Source of the DNA: Hirudo medicinalis
Lineage: Eukaryota > Annelida > Clitellata > Hirudinida > Hirudinidae
DNA: 30,065 bases
Assembly (NCBI GenBank): GCA_011800805.1
Contig: MPNW01001159.1
Span: 18,676 to 48,740 of the forward strand
Direction: 5' to 3'
Every line of letters starts with the position of its first letter. The stretch's first letter is position 1. A model generated the notes under the pieces. It worked only from the letters and a program-made list of their open reading frames with translations. It had not been told where the DNA came from and did not search any database. The position numbers and the translations under genes were made by a program. Shown piece by piece: positions 10,144 to 23,400 of this stretch.

Positions 10144-13100
10144 GTTGACTTTCTGTCTACGACATATTTTTTTTTAAGCAAACATCTTCCGAGCATTCAA
10201 TATACCAACGTCCATAGTCGATTGTCGACGTTCGCAAAATATTTCCAAGCATTTAATTATTTAATTATTCATTTAATTATGCGGCCTTTTGGTAATTACG
10301 GCTTGCATTCATAACGTTAACCGCTAAACAATTAAATGAACTTGTAAAATCAATTTCATGATCGCCAGCTTCAGCGAGAGTTACCTGACCGTGAAGGGCG
10401 CCGCCCTCATCCTGCCCCAGACGGAATGTTCGAGGACGAGGTCCTGCGAGCCAGGAAAAGGTCGCCTAATTGATAATCTACGAGCGTTAATCGTGACGAT
10501 CATTTTTGATTATCAGGCATTCGTTTGAATAATTTCTCTGATAAATAGTCGGGTTCTTCGTCAGATCTCCACGAGGAGTGGATCTTCTCGATGTTTTAAA
10601 GTGCAAATGAATGCCTATTATGAATAAATATTTATTTTTTAAAATCGATCATGCGATAATTTGGAACAAACATTTTAAAAATCGCTGACATGTAAAAAGG
10701 TTGACTAATGTCATTCATTGCCTCGTTTTGTAAATGAAACTCCCAAGTTACAAAACTGTTTCCAAGCACGGTTCGTGGTTATGATGAATTCAGAGTCTGA
10801 CGAATTCTGTGTCTCGTTATTGGAGACTGACTCACTCCATCTCCATCTCCGTTTGTTTAGCTATATCATCATCATCATCATCGTCGTCGTTATCATCATC
10901 ATCATCATCATCGTCGTCGTCATCATCATCATCATCATCGTCGTCGTTATCATCATCAGCAGCCACCTCATATTCTCACCATAATAACAGCTATGATGTC
11001 GATGATGTTAATAATAATAATAATAATAATAATAACAATAATAATAATAATCATCATCATCAACACCTCCTTCCATCTCCAGGCGACATTCAGGTCCACC
11101 TCCAATTGATGCTCTACCTCCTCAGAGTTCGGGACAAACTCAAACTGGTGAGATCATCATCATCATCACCAAATTCAACACCATCATCATCATCATCGCC
11201 ATATTCATCAACAACATCGTCGTGGTCTTCATCCTCCTCACAGCAACGATGATGATGATGATGATGTTGAAAATCGATGCTGGCAGTCATTGATTCTGAG
11301 GAGGCCAACATTAGTCTGAAATGGGTCTGATGATAATGATGGTGGTGATGATTATGATGGTGGTTGTGATGATGATGGTAGTGGTGATGATGATGATGAT
11401 GGTGGTTGTGATGATGATGGTAGTGATGGTGATGATGATGGTAATGATGATGATGATGATGATGGTGGTGGTGATGTTGATGATGAATATGATGGATGTC
11501 TTGATTGTGTGATGCAACCAATCATTTTGCAACGAATCATCGGATTCCTCAGCCTGATCATTAAATTGTCATCTTTTTATGAAGATGGATTATGATGATG
11601 CTCGTCGTCAGTCCGATGTTGTGATGATGATGATGAGAGGGAGAGGTTAACTAAGTTTACGTTGGTAAAGATGTTGTCGATGATGATGATACTGCTTAAG
11701 GTGATGGCGATGATAAGGTTTCTCACGGTACAAACATGCCGTCATCAATCCTCCCCTCGCTCAGGTAATAACACCTGTAGGATTTCATAAAAATGTCATC
11801 CCTCATGACTTTGACTAAAAACTCCACACTGTCGACAAACAGGCCGTCAAACTGGAGAGCAAGAACGTGAGCACCAACATCAACTCCACAGCAGACGAAC
11901 AACTCGATCCCTCATCGTCGTCGTCGTCATCGCCGACTGGAAGCGTCCATTCCAGGTACATGGTCCTCGTTTCCTCTCACCTGGAGTGGCCCACGTCCGG
12001 CAGGGAGCCGGCGGTGGAGTCTGACGTCATACTGGGCATTGACATACTCGACACCAAGGCGACCATCGGCTTGGTTTTGCCAGTCAGGGGTGATGTCAGC
12101 CTTTGTCTGGACGGCGATGGGTGAGTATTGTTGTTGTTGTTGTTGTTGCAATAATACTAGTGTAATGTAGTGTAATTGCAGGGTTACACCTGGATATTTT
12201 ATTACAAATTTTATAATAACGGTATTATTATTATTAATGTTATTACCGCAATATGATACTAATTAATGTTAATTAATTAATGTATTAACTAATTAATTAA
12301 TATTAATGTAATCACTTATTTCCTTCCAGTGGTTTCAACGTATCAACAGACGGTCGCCTGCATAACTTCAAGCCAGTCTCGGTGCAGGCCATGTGGTGAG
12401 TCCCCCATCATCATCGTCACCATCATCATCTTCCTCCTCATCATCATCATCATCACCACCACCATCATCATCTTCCTCCTCTTCATCATCATCATTATCA
12501 TCATCATCTTCCTCCTCTACATCACCACCCTCATCATCATCATCTTCCTCCTCTTCATCACCACCCTTATCATCATCTTCCTCCTCTTCATCATCATCAT
12601 CACCACCACCATCATCATCTTCCTCCTCTTCATCCTCATCATTATCATCATCATCTTCCTCCTCTTCATCACCACCATTATCATCATCNGTGAGTCGAAG
12701 ACAGGTGAAACAAAAAGAAGCAGATATCGTCAACACAACTCACCATGATAAAGACGTCTTCGTCGTCATCATCATCATCACCACCCTTATCATCATCATC
12801 ATCATCATCATCTTCCTCCTCTTCATCACCACCCTTATCATCATCATCTTCCTCCTCTTCATCACCACCATTATTATCGTCATCATCACCGTCAACGCGC
12901 CTTCGTGTGAATTGTGTGAGAAAAAGTCTTTCTCAAATTATCATCTCCTTTGAAAGCATCAACTTCAAAACATAATCACCTTCATCGTCTTCGTCGTCAT
13001 CATCATCACCTTCATCGTCTTCGTCGTCATCATCACCATCATCATCGCCTTCATCATCATCACCATCATCATCGCCTTCATCATCATCATCACCTCCATC

Positions 13101-13444
13101 GTCTTCGTCGTCATCGTTCGAGGGTTCAAAGGTCTCGGATGCACAGAAAGAGATCACGTGAACATTCGTCCTGGCATTTTTGGTTGATTTCTTCTTAAAT
13201 TCTTTTATTTCACCAATGACGATCACAATGCCGCTGACGTAATGACCAGGCATATAATGACCTCTCTCAGACAATTTTTACAATAATAATAATAATAATA
13301 ACAATAATAATAATAATAATAACAATAATAATGATAATAACAATAATAATAATAATAATAATAATAACAATAATAATAATAACAATAATAATAATAACAA
13401 TAATATTAATGATAATAATAACAACAATAATAAAGATAACGATG

Positions 13445-13481
<37 letters not shown>

Positions 13482-13525
13482 TAATATTAATGATAATAAT
13501 AACAGCAATAATAAAGATAACGATG

Positions 13526-13571
<46 letters not shown>

Positions 13572-15206
13572 CGGATTTCAAAGCTTAGGAGTTTAATTGA
13601 CCTGTCCAGGATGTCTGGAGATAAGCCAATTGTGACCTAATGCGAAACCATTGCAAGCATACTGAAGATCCATTGTTGATGTTATTATTATTATTATTAT
13701 TATTATTAATATTATTATCATTAATATTATTGCCATCATCATCATCATCATTATCATCATCACCGTTGTCGTTGCTAGCATTTGAATATCCCTAATTGAG
13801 ACTCAATCTATCTGGCCAATCTGGGTGTTGAACCCTGGGCCTTTGGTTTCGTCTGTCAGCTACTACTTCTCAATGAAAGCTGCTTGAGGTCCCAATAAAT
13901 TTTAATGTACACTTCAATTAGCCCTTTGAGAATATTTTACGATGTCTAGAGATGTTTGGACCGATGATACTATGATTATGTTGATGATGATGATGTCGAT
14001 GATGATGATGATGATGTCGATGATGATGATGATGATCACCATCATCGTGTTGATGACGACGACGACGACGATGATGGTGACGATGGAGAAACACGGCTTT
14101 ATTCTCTCAGGCTCTGCAGATAAACACTCTCCTGATGTGAAATAATCATCTAGTTGTGGGTTTCGAACCCGAGTGGCGTCGGTTCGTCAATCCCAATCTC
14201 ACACGCCATCGCTATCATCACCTCATCACCACCAGCATCATCATCATCTCATTTCTCACGGAACCTCGACCTTGAAGCCAATGATCGTCCTTGAACGGGA
14301 CTGAAAAGACATTAAAGTGTCACTTGTTTGCTTGACATCAGTCCTAATGCTTTACGTCGTCATCACGCCCGTCATAGATCCATTGATGCCTTTTGATGTC
14401 ACGGGCTTTCTACTGCCGTTAGTAACGCAATGCAATCCTGCTTACATCATCGTACTTGTCTGTGTCCATTAAACATGACAGTCTGATGAAAGACATTCCC
14501 AAGTTTTGCTGTAATGGACCTGTAAGTAGCTCTTAATGCGCGAATGTCATAATTCACATAATGCACGTCCATGTCAATCATAATTCACATCCATGTCAAT
14601 CGTAATTCACATCCACGTCAATCGTAATTCACACCCACGTCAATCGTAATTCACATCCACGTCAATCACAATTCACTGTGCTCACCACCCGACCATCTCA
14701 CACAGGGCCGCCCTACAATCCCTGATCAAGGCCAGGGATTCTGCCCTACCCAACGCCCACTTGCCATTGGCAACCTTGGAGGGTTGGATCAACTACTACT
14801 CCGTGAAGATCAAGTCGGAAGCCTCGTTCATCTGCGAGTGGCATGCCACCCTCGATTCCTGCTCAAAAGATGAGGGATTCCTTTCCTTGGGGTCGAGGTG
14901 AGTGGTGCTCGATGACCGAGTGTCAAGAGGGGTGGGAGCAGGTGATGATCGGGATAGTTTGGTTCTCGTCGCAGCCGAATACTAATAATTCCAATAACCA
15001 TAATGTCATTGTTGCCATGACGACATGAAGCTAGTCATGCTCGGTCCATCAAAACTGATACGACATGACACGACATCTACGACACGGTGACTTGGAGATC
15101 CGATCGTCTGAAGAACCGTTCATACTCTAAACTAATAACATTACCTTAAGTAATCATATTAATCAAGGTAACGGTCATAATAAGAACGACTTTGACTAAA
15201 TATTTA

Positions 15207-15241
<35 letters not shown>

Positions 15242-15382
15242 CTGCTTGAACATCTGAGTCATCATCTGAGTAGTACGAAAGCTCTTCATTCAACCAGCCG
15301 TTCAAGCCCACTGATGTCGTGTCTTTCGATGCCTGGGCTTTCCTAAAAATAATAATGTAATAATATAATAATAATAATAATA

Positions 15383-15431
<49 letters not shown>

Positions 15432-18400
15432 TGGAGTTTCAACAGTGATGACAGTCATAACCACATACAAGGGAAACTACTTTGTTACCGTCAAAAAATT
15501 TGAGGCCGTCGAAAACCCCAAGGTCTGATTTGACCCGAGTACATTGACCATGGTGACGGCCATGGTGGGGGAGTAATGATTCATAATAACAAAAAGTCAT
15601 CGTGGCGTCGTCGTCGTCTTGACCTTTCAACCCCTCTTTGAAGGTGTTTTCTTGTTCACGTTTGTGAACTCTTTTGTGATCCTAAGGTCACGTGACATCT
15701 TTAGAACCGACGACACCCTATTTCATAAATCCTCGATCGTGGTCTTCGTGAATAGTGCACGAATAATTCAAATAACGAAATTTAATTTTTTTGTTGTTGT
15801 TTTTAAAAATTATTATTATTATTATTATTATTATTGTTGTTGTTATTACGTAATCCATCGCAGGCTTTCGCTGCATTGAATGTATTCTTGCTGGATGTCG
15901 TGAATGGCTGGCTGTTGGCTGTTCATGACATTGTTCATGACATTACTCAACATCACCATGACGATGACTTTGAGTGGTCTGCTATTTTTAAACTATTGTC
16001 AGAAAACAATATTTGGATTGGCAAATGTTTTTCGTATATTCACATAATTATCACCACCACCATCATCATCACCACCATCATCATCGTCATCATCATCATC
16101 ATCGTCATCATCATCATCATCGTCACCATCATCATCATCATCGTCACCATCATCATCATCATCGTCACCATCATCATCATCGTCACCATCATCATCATCA
16201 TCATCGTCATCACATGATCACAAAACCAGATAAAGATGGCCGTCACTAAAGAGTTCACGTCAGTAATAAGCAGGTCGTAAGGTCAAGTTGGGTAAAAAAT
16301 ATTTGGAGATATAAGAAATGTTTTTCAAGAATTTGTATGGGCAGGTTCATAATCAAGACTCATCATTACCTGAGTGATTGATTAAGACAACCATTCGACA
16401 ATCATCGTACATCAATAGGAGGAGTTTCAATCATCATTAATAATGATTAATAATTAATTTATTAATAATAATAATAATAATTAATTTAATAATAATAATA
16501 ATAATTAATAATAATAATCGAGATCATCACCTGTTTGTCAGTTGAACGAGTTGTTCAGGTTCGAAATAAATACAGGTATTTGTGGGCTCAGATAAGTTAT
16601 TGTCCTCAAAACTTGGCGAATAGAAACTCACCTGTCTTGTATCGAGATTAGCCAGAGAAAATAACAAACAGTAACGAGTGTGACTTTCAATGATAACAAC
16701 ACTGATAATGATGATGATGATACTGATGATGATGACGACTATGATGATGATGATGATGATGATGATGGTGACGATAAAGGTAACGATGATGATGATGATG
16801 GTGACCATGACGATAAAGGTAACGATGATGATGATGATGATGACGATGATGGTAACGATGATGACGATGATGATGATATTCTTTCCACCTAGAGCCTGAT
16901 TATAAGTATGGGAAGCGGCCGTGATTGTTTTTTCGATGGTTGTATCTCAATCGTGTGCTTCACGAGTGTTTACATTCCCCAACAAGTTTGTATGCCATAA
17001 AATACATTTGCATAAAATACATTGCCATAAAATACATTGCCGTAAAATACATTTGCCATAAAATACATTGCCGTAAAATACATTTGCCGTAAAATACATT
17101 GCCGTAAAATACATTGCCGTAAAATACATTTGCATAAAATACATTGCCATAAAATACATTGCCATAAAATACATTGCCATAAAATACATTTGCCGTAAAA
17201 TACATTGCCGTAAAATACATTGCCGTAAAATACATTGCCGTAAAATACATTGCCATAAAATACATTGCCATAAAATACATTGCCATTAAATACAATTGCC
17301 GTAAAATACATTGCCATTAAATACAATTGCCGTAAAATACATTGCCATAAAATACATTGCCGTAAAATACATTTGCATAAAATACACTGCCATAAAATAC
17401 ATTTGCATAAAATACATTGCCATACAATACATTCCCAAGTGAAACAATTTATCTACAAAAAAAAAAGAACGAAGCTAGTGCTCATTTCTGAGAAGCAGTG
17501 AACGACGATGTCTCTTGATGAGCAGACGACATGTGGCCTCCGTAAACATGGTTGACATGGCTGCTCCTTCCTTTCCTCGTGTACAGTCCACTGTGTCTTT
17601 GCGATCATTTTTGTTTTACGACTTCCAGGTAGACGCGAGAGAGCCGACAAATTAGTGAATAATTGGTGAGCAGGTACGCTAGCGATGACTAACGATTGGC
17701 CAAACAATGACAAGACAGACGATCCTGTGTTTACCTTTTGACTACACCGAGCAACGGATTCCAGGTGTAAGTGAAGGTTGAGAAGTAACGTAATAAGCAG
17801 ACCGTCGGCTAAGAACTTACCTCGAGTGGGAACATCCTCTCGCATAAATTACAATCACTCTCAGGTGGAGCTGCACCCTCAACACGTTCATTCCGCTAAT
17901 TCACTCACTCACCGCACTCCCTTCACTCCTTGTGTCGAAGAGTGAGGCACAAGGAAATGTTGGGCTTCCTTAGACGATGTGTTTCTTTGAATTTCATCGA
18001 TATTGAAGTTTCTGTGAAGTTTTTTTTTTCTGAGTAGTTCTTCTGACTCACGTTCTTCGCTTCAAGTGTCTACAAACCTGTGATTTGTCATTTACTTATC
18101 TCCTCTTCCTCCTCCTCCTCCTCATCCTCCTCCTCCTCGTCTCTCCATCCCCGATGGATGGAATAGTGATTTGTTTACGCCAGGGAGACACCAAGAGATT
18201 ATGGAGGACGTCTTTGTAACGATTTGCTTTGTGAGGTCCTTGGAGGATGCGTGTGCTTATTTAAATAATAATAATAATGATAATAATAATAATAATAATA
18301 ACAGCAATAATAATAATAACAACAATAATATTAATAATAATAATAATAATAGTAATAATAATAATGTTGTTATGGTAACGGTAGTTATTAATACGCCAGT

Positions 18401-20384
18401 GCACAGAGGCCGGTGAACGCTCAGCTGGAAAAGACGATACGAACGAAACTCAAGCAGGTCATGATGACAGTCGACCTGGAAGAAGTCACGAGTAAATACG
18501 TGAGTCATCATCACCTACTCACTCATCGCCATCATAATCAAGGCCATCTTATCCTCATCCTGGATGGATGGAGGTTGTTAAGTGCATGATGTTTCCAACT
18601 CAGCTGAGAGAGAAACTCGAAGAGGACCTGGCCACGAGTCTTTACACCTGGAAAAGATTCATCGACGACGAGATGATCATCATCATGCGACAGATGGACG
18701 CTCCGTCCGAGATCTTTCCATACCTCTACCTCGGATCCGAGTGGAATGCTTCCAACCTGGAAGAGTTGCAGAACAACAAGTTGGTCCAGAATGAATGCAT
18801 GAATGAATGAATTAATTAATGATTGATTGAATGAATGAATGAATTAATGAATGCATGATTGAATGAGTGCATGAATGAATGCAAGAGTGCATGAATGAAT
18901 GAATGCATGAATGAATGAATAAACGAATGCATGAATGAATGAATGCATGAACGAATGAATGAATGAATGAGTGAATGAATGCATGAATGAATGAATGCAT
19001 GAATGAATTAATGAATGCATGCATGAATGAATGATTGCATGAATGAATGCATGAACGAATGAATGAATGAGTGAACGAATGAATAAATGAATGAATGCAT
19101 GAACGAATGAATGAGTGAATGAACGAATGAATGAGTGAATGCATGAATGAATGAATGAATGAATGAATGAATGAATGTCATCCTTAATTTGAAGGAATCA
19201 TTTGTAGAGCATGAACGAGCTATTATCTTCTCCCGCGAGTAGTTTTTATGCACTTTGCAATGCAAAGTTCAAGAGTTGTTTCTGTGTTTATCCATCGAAT
19301 GATTTATAATAATAACAATAATAAAAATAATAATAACAATAATAATAATAACAATAACAACAATAACAATAATAATAATAACAACAATAATAACAACAAT
19401 AATAATAATAACAATAATAATAATAACAACAATAATAATAACAACAACAACAACAAATGTACATAATCATTCAGTTCACAACAACATGACCTTTTGTACA
19501 GGGTTGGCTACATACTGAACGTAACGAGAGAAATAGCCAACTTCTACCCTGAGACATTCGAGTACCACAACGTCAGAATCTTTGACGAGGAGGACTCGGA
19601 CCTGCTCAAGCACTGGGAAAACACTCACAAGTTCATCTCCAGGGCCAGGTTGGTGCATTTGTGTAGTATGGCAACAGTCGTAATGTGTCGTGTTCGAAAC
19701 CCAGCCTGCACTGCCGCAAGCACCCTTGGGAAGGAGCGCTATATAAATGGTTGACAAGAAGCGCCTCTGACGCTATGCATACGGCGCTATATAAATGAAG
19801 TACATCTCGCTCTCGCTCTCTCTCTCTCTCTCTCTCCTGACCCTCATCTGGTCTTCTAAGTTTCACAAGTCCCTCGCGATCTGTCCTTCGGACTGCCATT
19901 GCACGAGGAGGTTTGCACGATTCCTTGTAATGACTTCCAAGTTGAAAGGGTTCGCCGAGTACCCTCTCTCTCTATCCTCCACGTGCCTGGGAAGTACTTT
20001 GTTTTTCACGACAACTTTCGCTTTTCCTTTAAGAAGAAGAAGAGGATTCCTTTACGGACGACTGTCAACAAACCGATGTTGTTGTTATTGTTGTTGCTGT
20101 TGTTGCTGCTGCTGTTGTCGTTGTTGTTGTTGTCGTTGTTGTTGTTGCTGCTGCTGTTGTTGTTGTTGTTGTTGTTGTTGTTGTGTCCTCTTTTTCATAA
20201 TCTGCTGCTCGTTAAGCGCTGCTTTCACGAACCTGATGAACTCGAGGGCTGCATAAAAAAACAACAACAACAACAACTAGGTCTTCCTTTGATGAAGTTT
20301 GAGAAATTCGATAAACATCCATTCATGGATTTAGACTTTCACATCTCTTCACACTCGGTACTGAATTTGATTGGTAATTTTAAC

Positions 20385-20415
<31 letters not shown>

Positions 20416-23400
20416 GTTAATTTATAATGAGTCATTTGCATACCATCGATGAAGTACTCGAACGTGTACTTGTACTTGTACCTGGAAATACAATGGACCT
20501 CTTTAACAGACCGAAGGTCGTTCTTCTTTAACAGGGACAACGGCTCCAAGGTGCTCGTGCATTGCAAGATGGGCGTCAGTCGCTCGGCATCGACGGTGAG
20601 CGGCCGACCTCGTTGTTACGACTTAGAAAAATATTGGATTCGCGATGTCAAACAATTTCAAATCGTAATATCATCGTGTAATGTCGCGTCGGCTCGGCGC
20701 ACGTCGAGTACTGCCTTCTTAAGCGATCGACGGTCCGGTCTTGCAGGTGATAGCCTTCGTCATGAAGGAGATGAAAATGAGTCTCCAGGAGGCCATGAAG
20801 CACGTCAGGTCGAAGAGGAGTTGCATCCAGCCGAACAAGGGCTTCAGGAAGCAGCTCGAAATCTACGAAGGCATTCTAGACGCCAGGTGAGCCTTGTACC
20901 GACGGTCGATCGTCCACGATCGGTCTGTCGCCCACGATCGACTTAAATTTTCTGCTCGCTTCATCGACGACTCCGCAATTTGCAGCAAGCAAAGACACAG
21001 TCGACTCTGGCAGTCCTCGTCCTCCGTGGACCTCCAAGAGACGCTCAACTCTTCCCAGGGCACGAGCAGGCCGTCAGGAATGGGCTCGAAGTTTTCGCCT
21101 GGAAGTAATTCGTCTTCTTCCTCGTCGCCGACATCGTCTACCATTTCGTGCGACCAGTTGAGAGCTAACGAAATGGGTAACGTGCTTGTTTTTCGTTCGA
21201 TTAATCGACTACTTTATGACTGAGGAGTTCGATAATATTGATAGTCCAAATCATCTGAGTTATGCAACTTTAATCTTTAGACTTTTTAAGTTTTAAAGTT
21301 TAGACTTTAACCAAATAAATAATAATATTGAATATGTTGACATTTTCTACTTCAGAAGCATCACAGATACATGTTTCTTCTTCGTCGGAGAAGAAAGTCC
21401 GCAGCGAACGAGCGACAAAATCGTACGTTTTTAGACGATTGACCTGAAAATTCGAGATATTAAGCAGACGCCGATCGATTTTCTTGACGCCTCAGACACG
21501 ACAGGAAGCGAACCCACCACACTTCTACGTCGTCCGACGAAACCAACGTGTTCGAATCCGGTCACTTGCATCCCACCAGGTCGAGCTCGTCCAGGTATCC
21601 GTTCTCTCGCGAGAACAAGTCCAATTGCGTTCTTGCCAAGGCCAAGTCGTTCCTCTCCGTGTTCGAATCCAGCCAAAACTCGAAGAGAGTTCCGTCGGAC
21701 GGAAAGCCGTCTTTCTACTCGAGGTCGAGATCCGTATCCCCGAAATCTCGCACGCCCCCTCGGGACGATTTTAGGGTTTCGGTGTCGGACGAAAGAGCCC
21801 AGAGTCCTCCGTTCTCCGAGACTGCGACGGGAGGCTGCCTACCCAAGAAACAAGAGTCGTTTTCTTTGAGAGTGAGGCCCGACAACTTCTGGATAAGAGA
21901 CGAACCGTTGGACAGCAGCGATGCAGGTCACAACCTGAGAGAGACCAGCAGAAGTCCCAACAAAATGGAGGTTTTCCACGGGTCGGAAAGGTCCCTGCTG
22001 GCCGATCTGACTCCCGGCAAAGTGAAGCGAACGAAGCACGAGATCGAGAATCGCGAGAGAATAATGTCCACTTCCACCGTATCCTCCAGAAGGCAGGGCA
22101 AGAATGCCGCCGAAAGGCTGTCGGTGTCGCCGTCGATTCACAGGTCGTCAAGTTTCAAGATGGAGAGATCGAAAACCAAGGAGTTTCTGGGAGAAAAGAG
22201 GAAGACTTATCCGCTTTCGAAGAACCAGGAAGACTGCGGCGAAAGGACGGTCAACGAGACGGACGGCCACGAGTCGACGTACTCTCGTCCGAAGCCCGCC
22301 CGCCAGGACGATCGCGCTCATCTCAGAAAACATTCCAGATCTACCGTCGACATACGGTCCGTTGTCGACTCCTCCGTTCCGGACCGTGCCGAGCTTTCCG
22401 GTTCCGAGGATCGTCGCGATCGTGAAATCCGAAAGGGAGAAGTGTCGAAAGCAAGAAAAGGTAAGCATTTAAACATTTGCTTGACTTTGCACGATTAAGA
22501 CGAGCAATGCGGACGTTTAAACGCGCCCGTCACGTCTGCTTGCAGGGTTCGAGGACGCGACGCTTCGAACGTCCAACGACGAACGAGGAACCTCGAACCA
22601 TCGGAAGGAGAACTCCTGCGTGGCACAAAAAGCAGACGTCGGCGGTCAAAAAATTTTGCCGAACTCAAAATGTTCGCCGGTCGGAGTCGGCACGTCGTCG
22701 GGAAATGAAAGCCGGAGAGCGGTTCGGCCGTCGCCCAGGTGCAAAAGGAGTCTCGACTTTAACGAAACATCTGCATCTGACAATTCTTCCGGCAACGACG
22801 TCGACGGGAACGTCGCTCGCCAAGGATCGGTGACTCCCAACAGGCACAGCAGCGCTCGTCTGAATGCAGAAGTCGACCGTCGAACGGTCGGAGGGCGCGA
22901 CTCCGATCCTCGCAGGGAAAGATGCAATAGCTCGGGAACGGACGATTCCAGAGTGGATTCGCAGAAAGCTTCCTTCGTGCCTTCTTCGGAGGCCTCGGAA
23001 GCACCTCGCAATCGTCCGGAAGTCAAGAGCCAGATTGCAGGAGCAAAGATGTATCTTGGAGACAAGATGAGATCAGAAGTCAACAATTGTTCCAAGTCAG
23101 TATCTTCTCTTTACCTGGAGTTACATCACAAGGCTTCTGCATCGCAGGAGGAAGGAGCCGACTGCAGGAATTCGGGGCAGCAGAATGACTCGAGTGGAAA
23201 AATCTGCCCACAAAAGGACGACGGAATGTCGAACGACCGTCCGCATTTGAAGGTGACCGAAAACCTCGTCTTTCCCACGGAAACCAGCCTCGGTTCTAAA
23301 GCTTTCCAGGCCGTCTGCCAAAAAAGTATGAACAAAGTCAAATCTCCGGTCATTTTCATGCCTTCTGCCGAGCCAATCTTTAGCACGGTCCCTTCCCCCG

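Noticed and set aside
10358..10368. ATG at 10358 as the SSH start codon
   Set aside because: In frame with exon 3, but exons 1 and 2 fit by phase, splice sites and the conserved MALVTVHRSPSP start, so this ATG is intronic.
11114..11521. Long poly-His, poly-Ser, poly-Asn, poly-Ile and poly-Asp reading frames here and in many other places
   Set aside because: They coincide exactly with trinucleotide arrays, occur in several frames on both strands, and lie in introns or intergenic DNA.
16947..17326. Minus-strand MYFMA/NVFYG repeat proteins
   Set aside because: Pure product of the 15-bp satellite inside an SSH intron; no non-repeat domain and antisense to the gene.
17453..17845. A 130-codon minus-strand frame in SSH intron 7
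   Set aside because: No recognisable domain, no splice or start context, and composition like the surrounding intron.
18812..19265. Minus-strand His/Ser/Phe repeat protein
   Set aside because: Translation of the GAAT/GCAT satellite in SSH intron 9.
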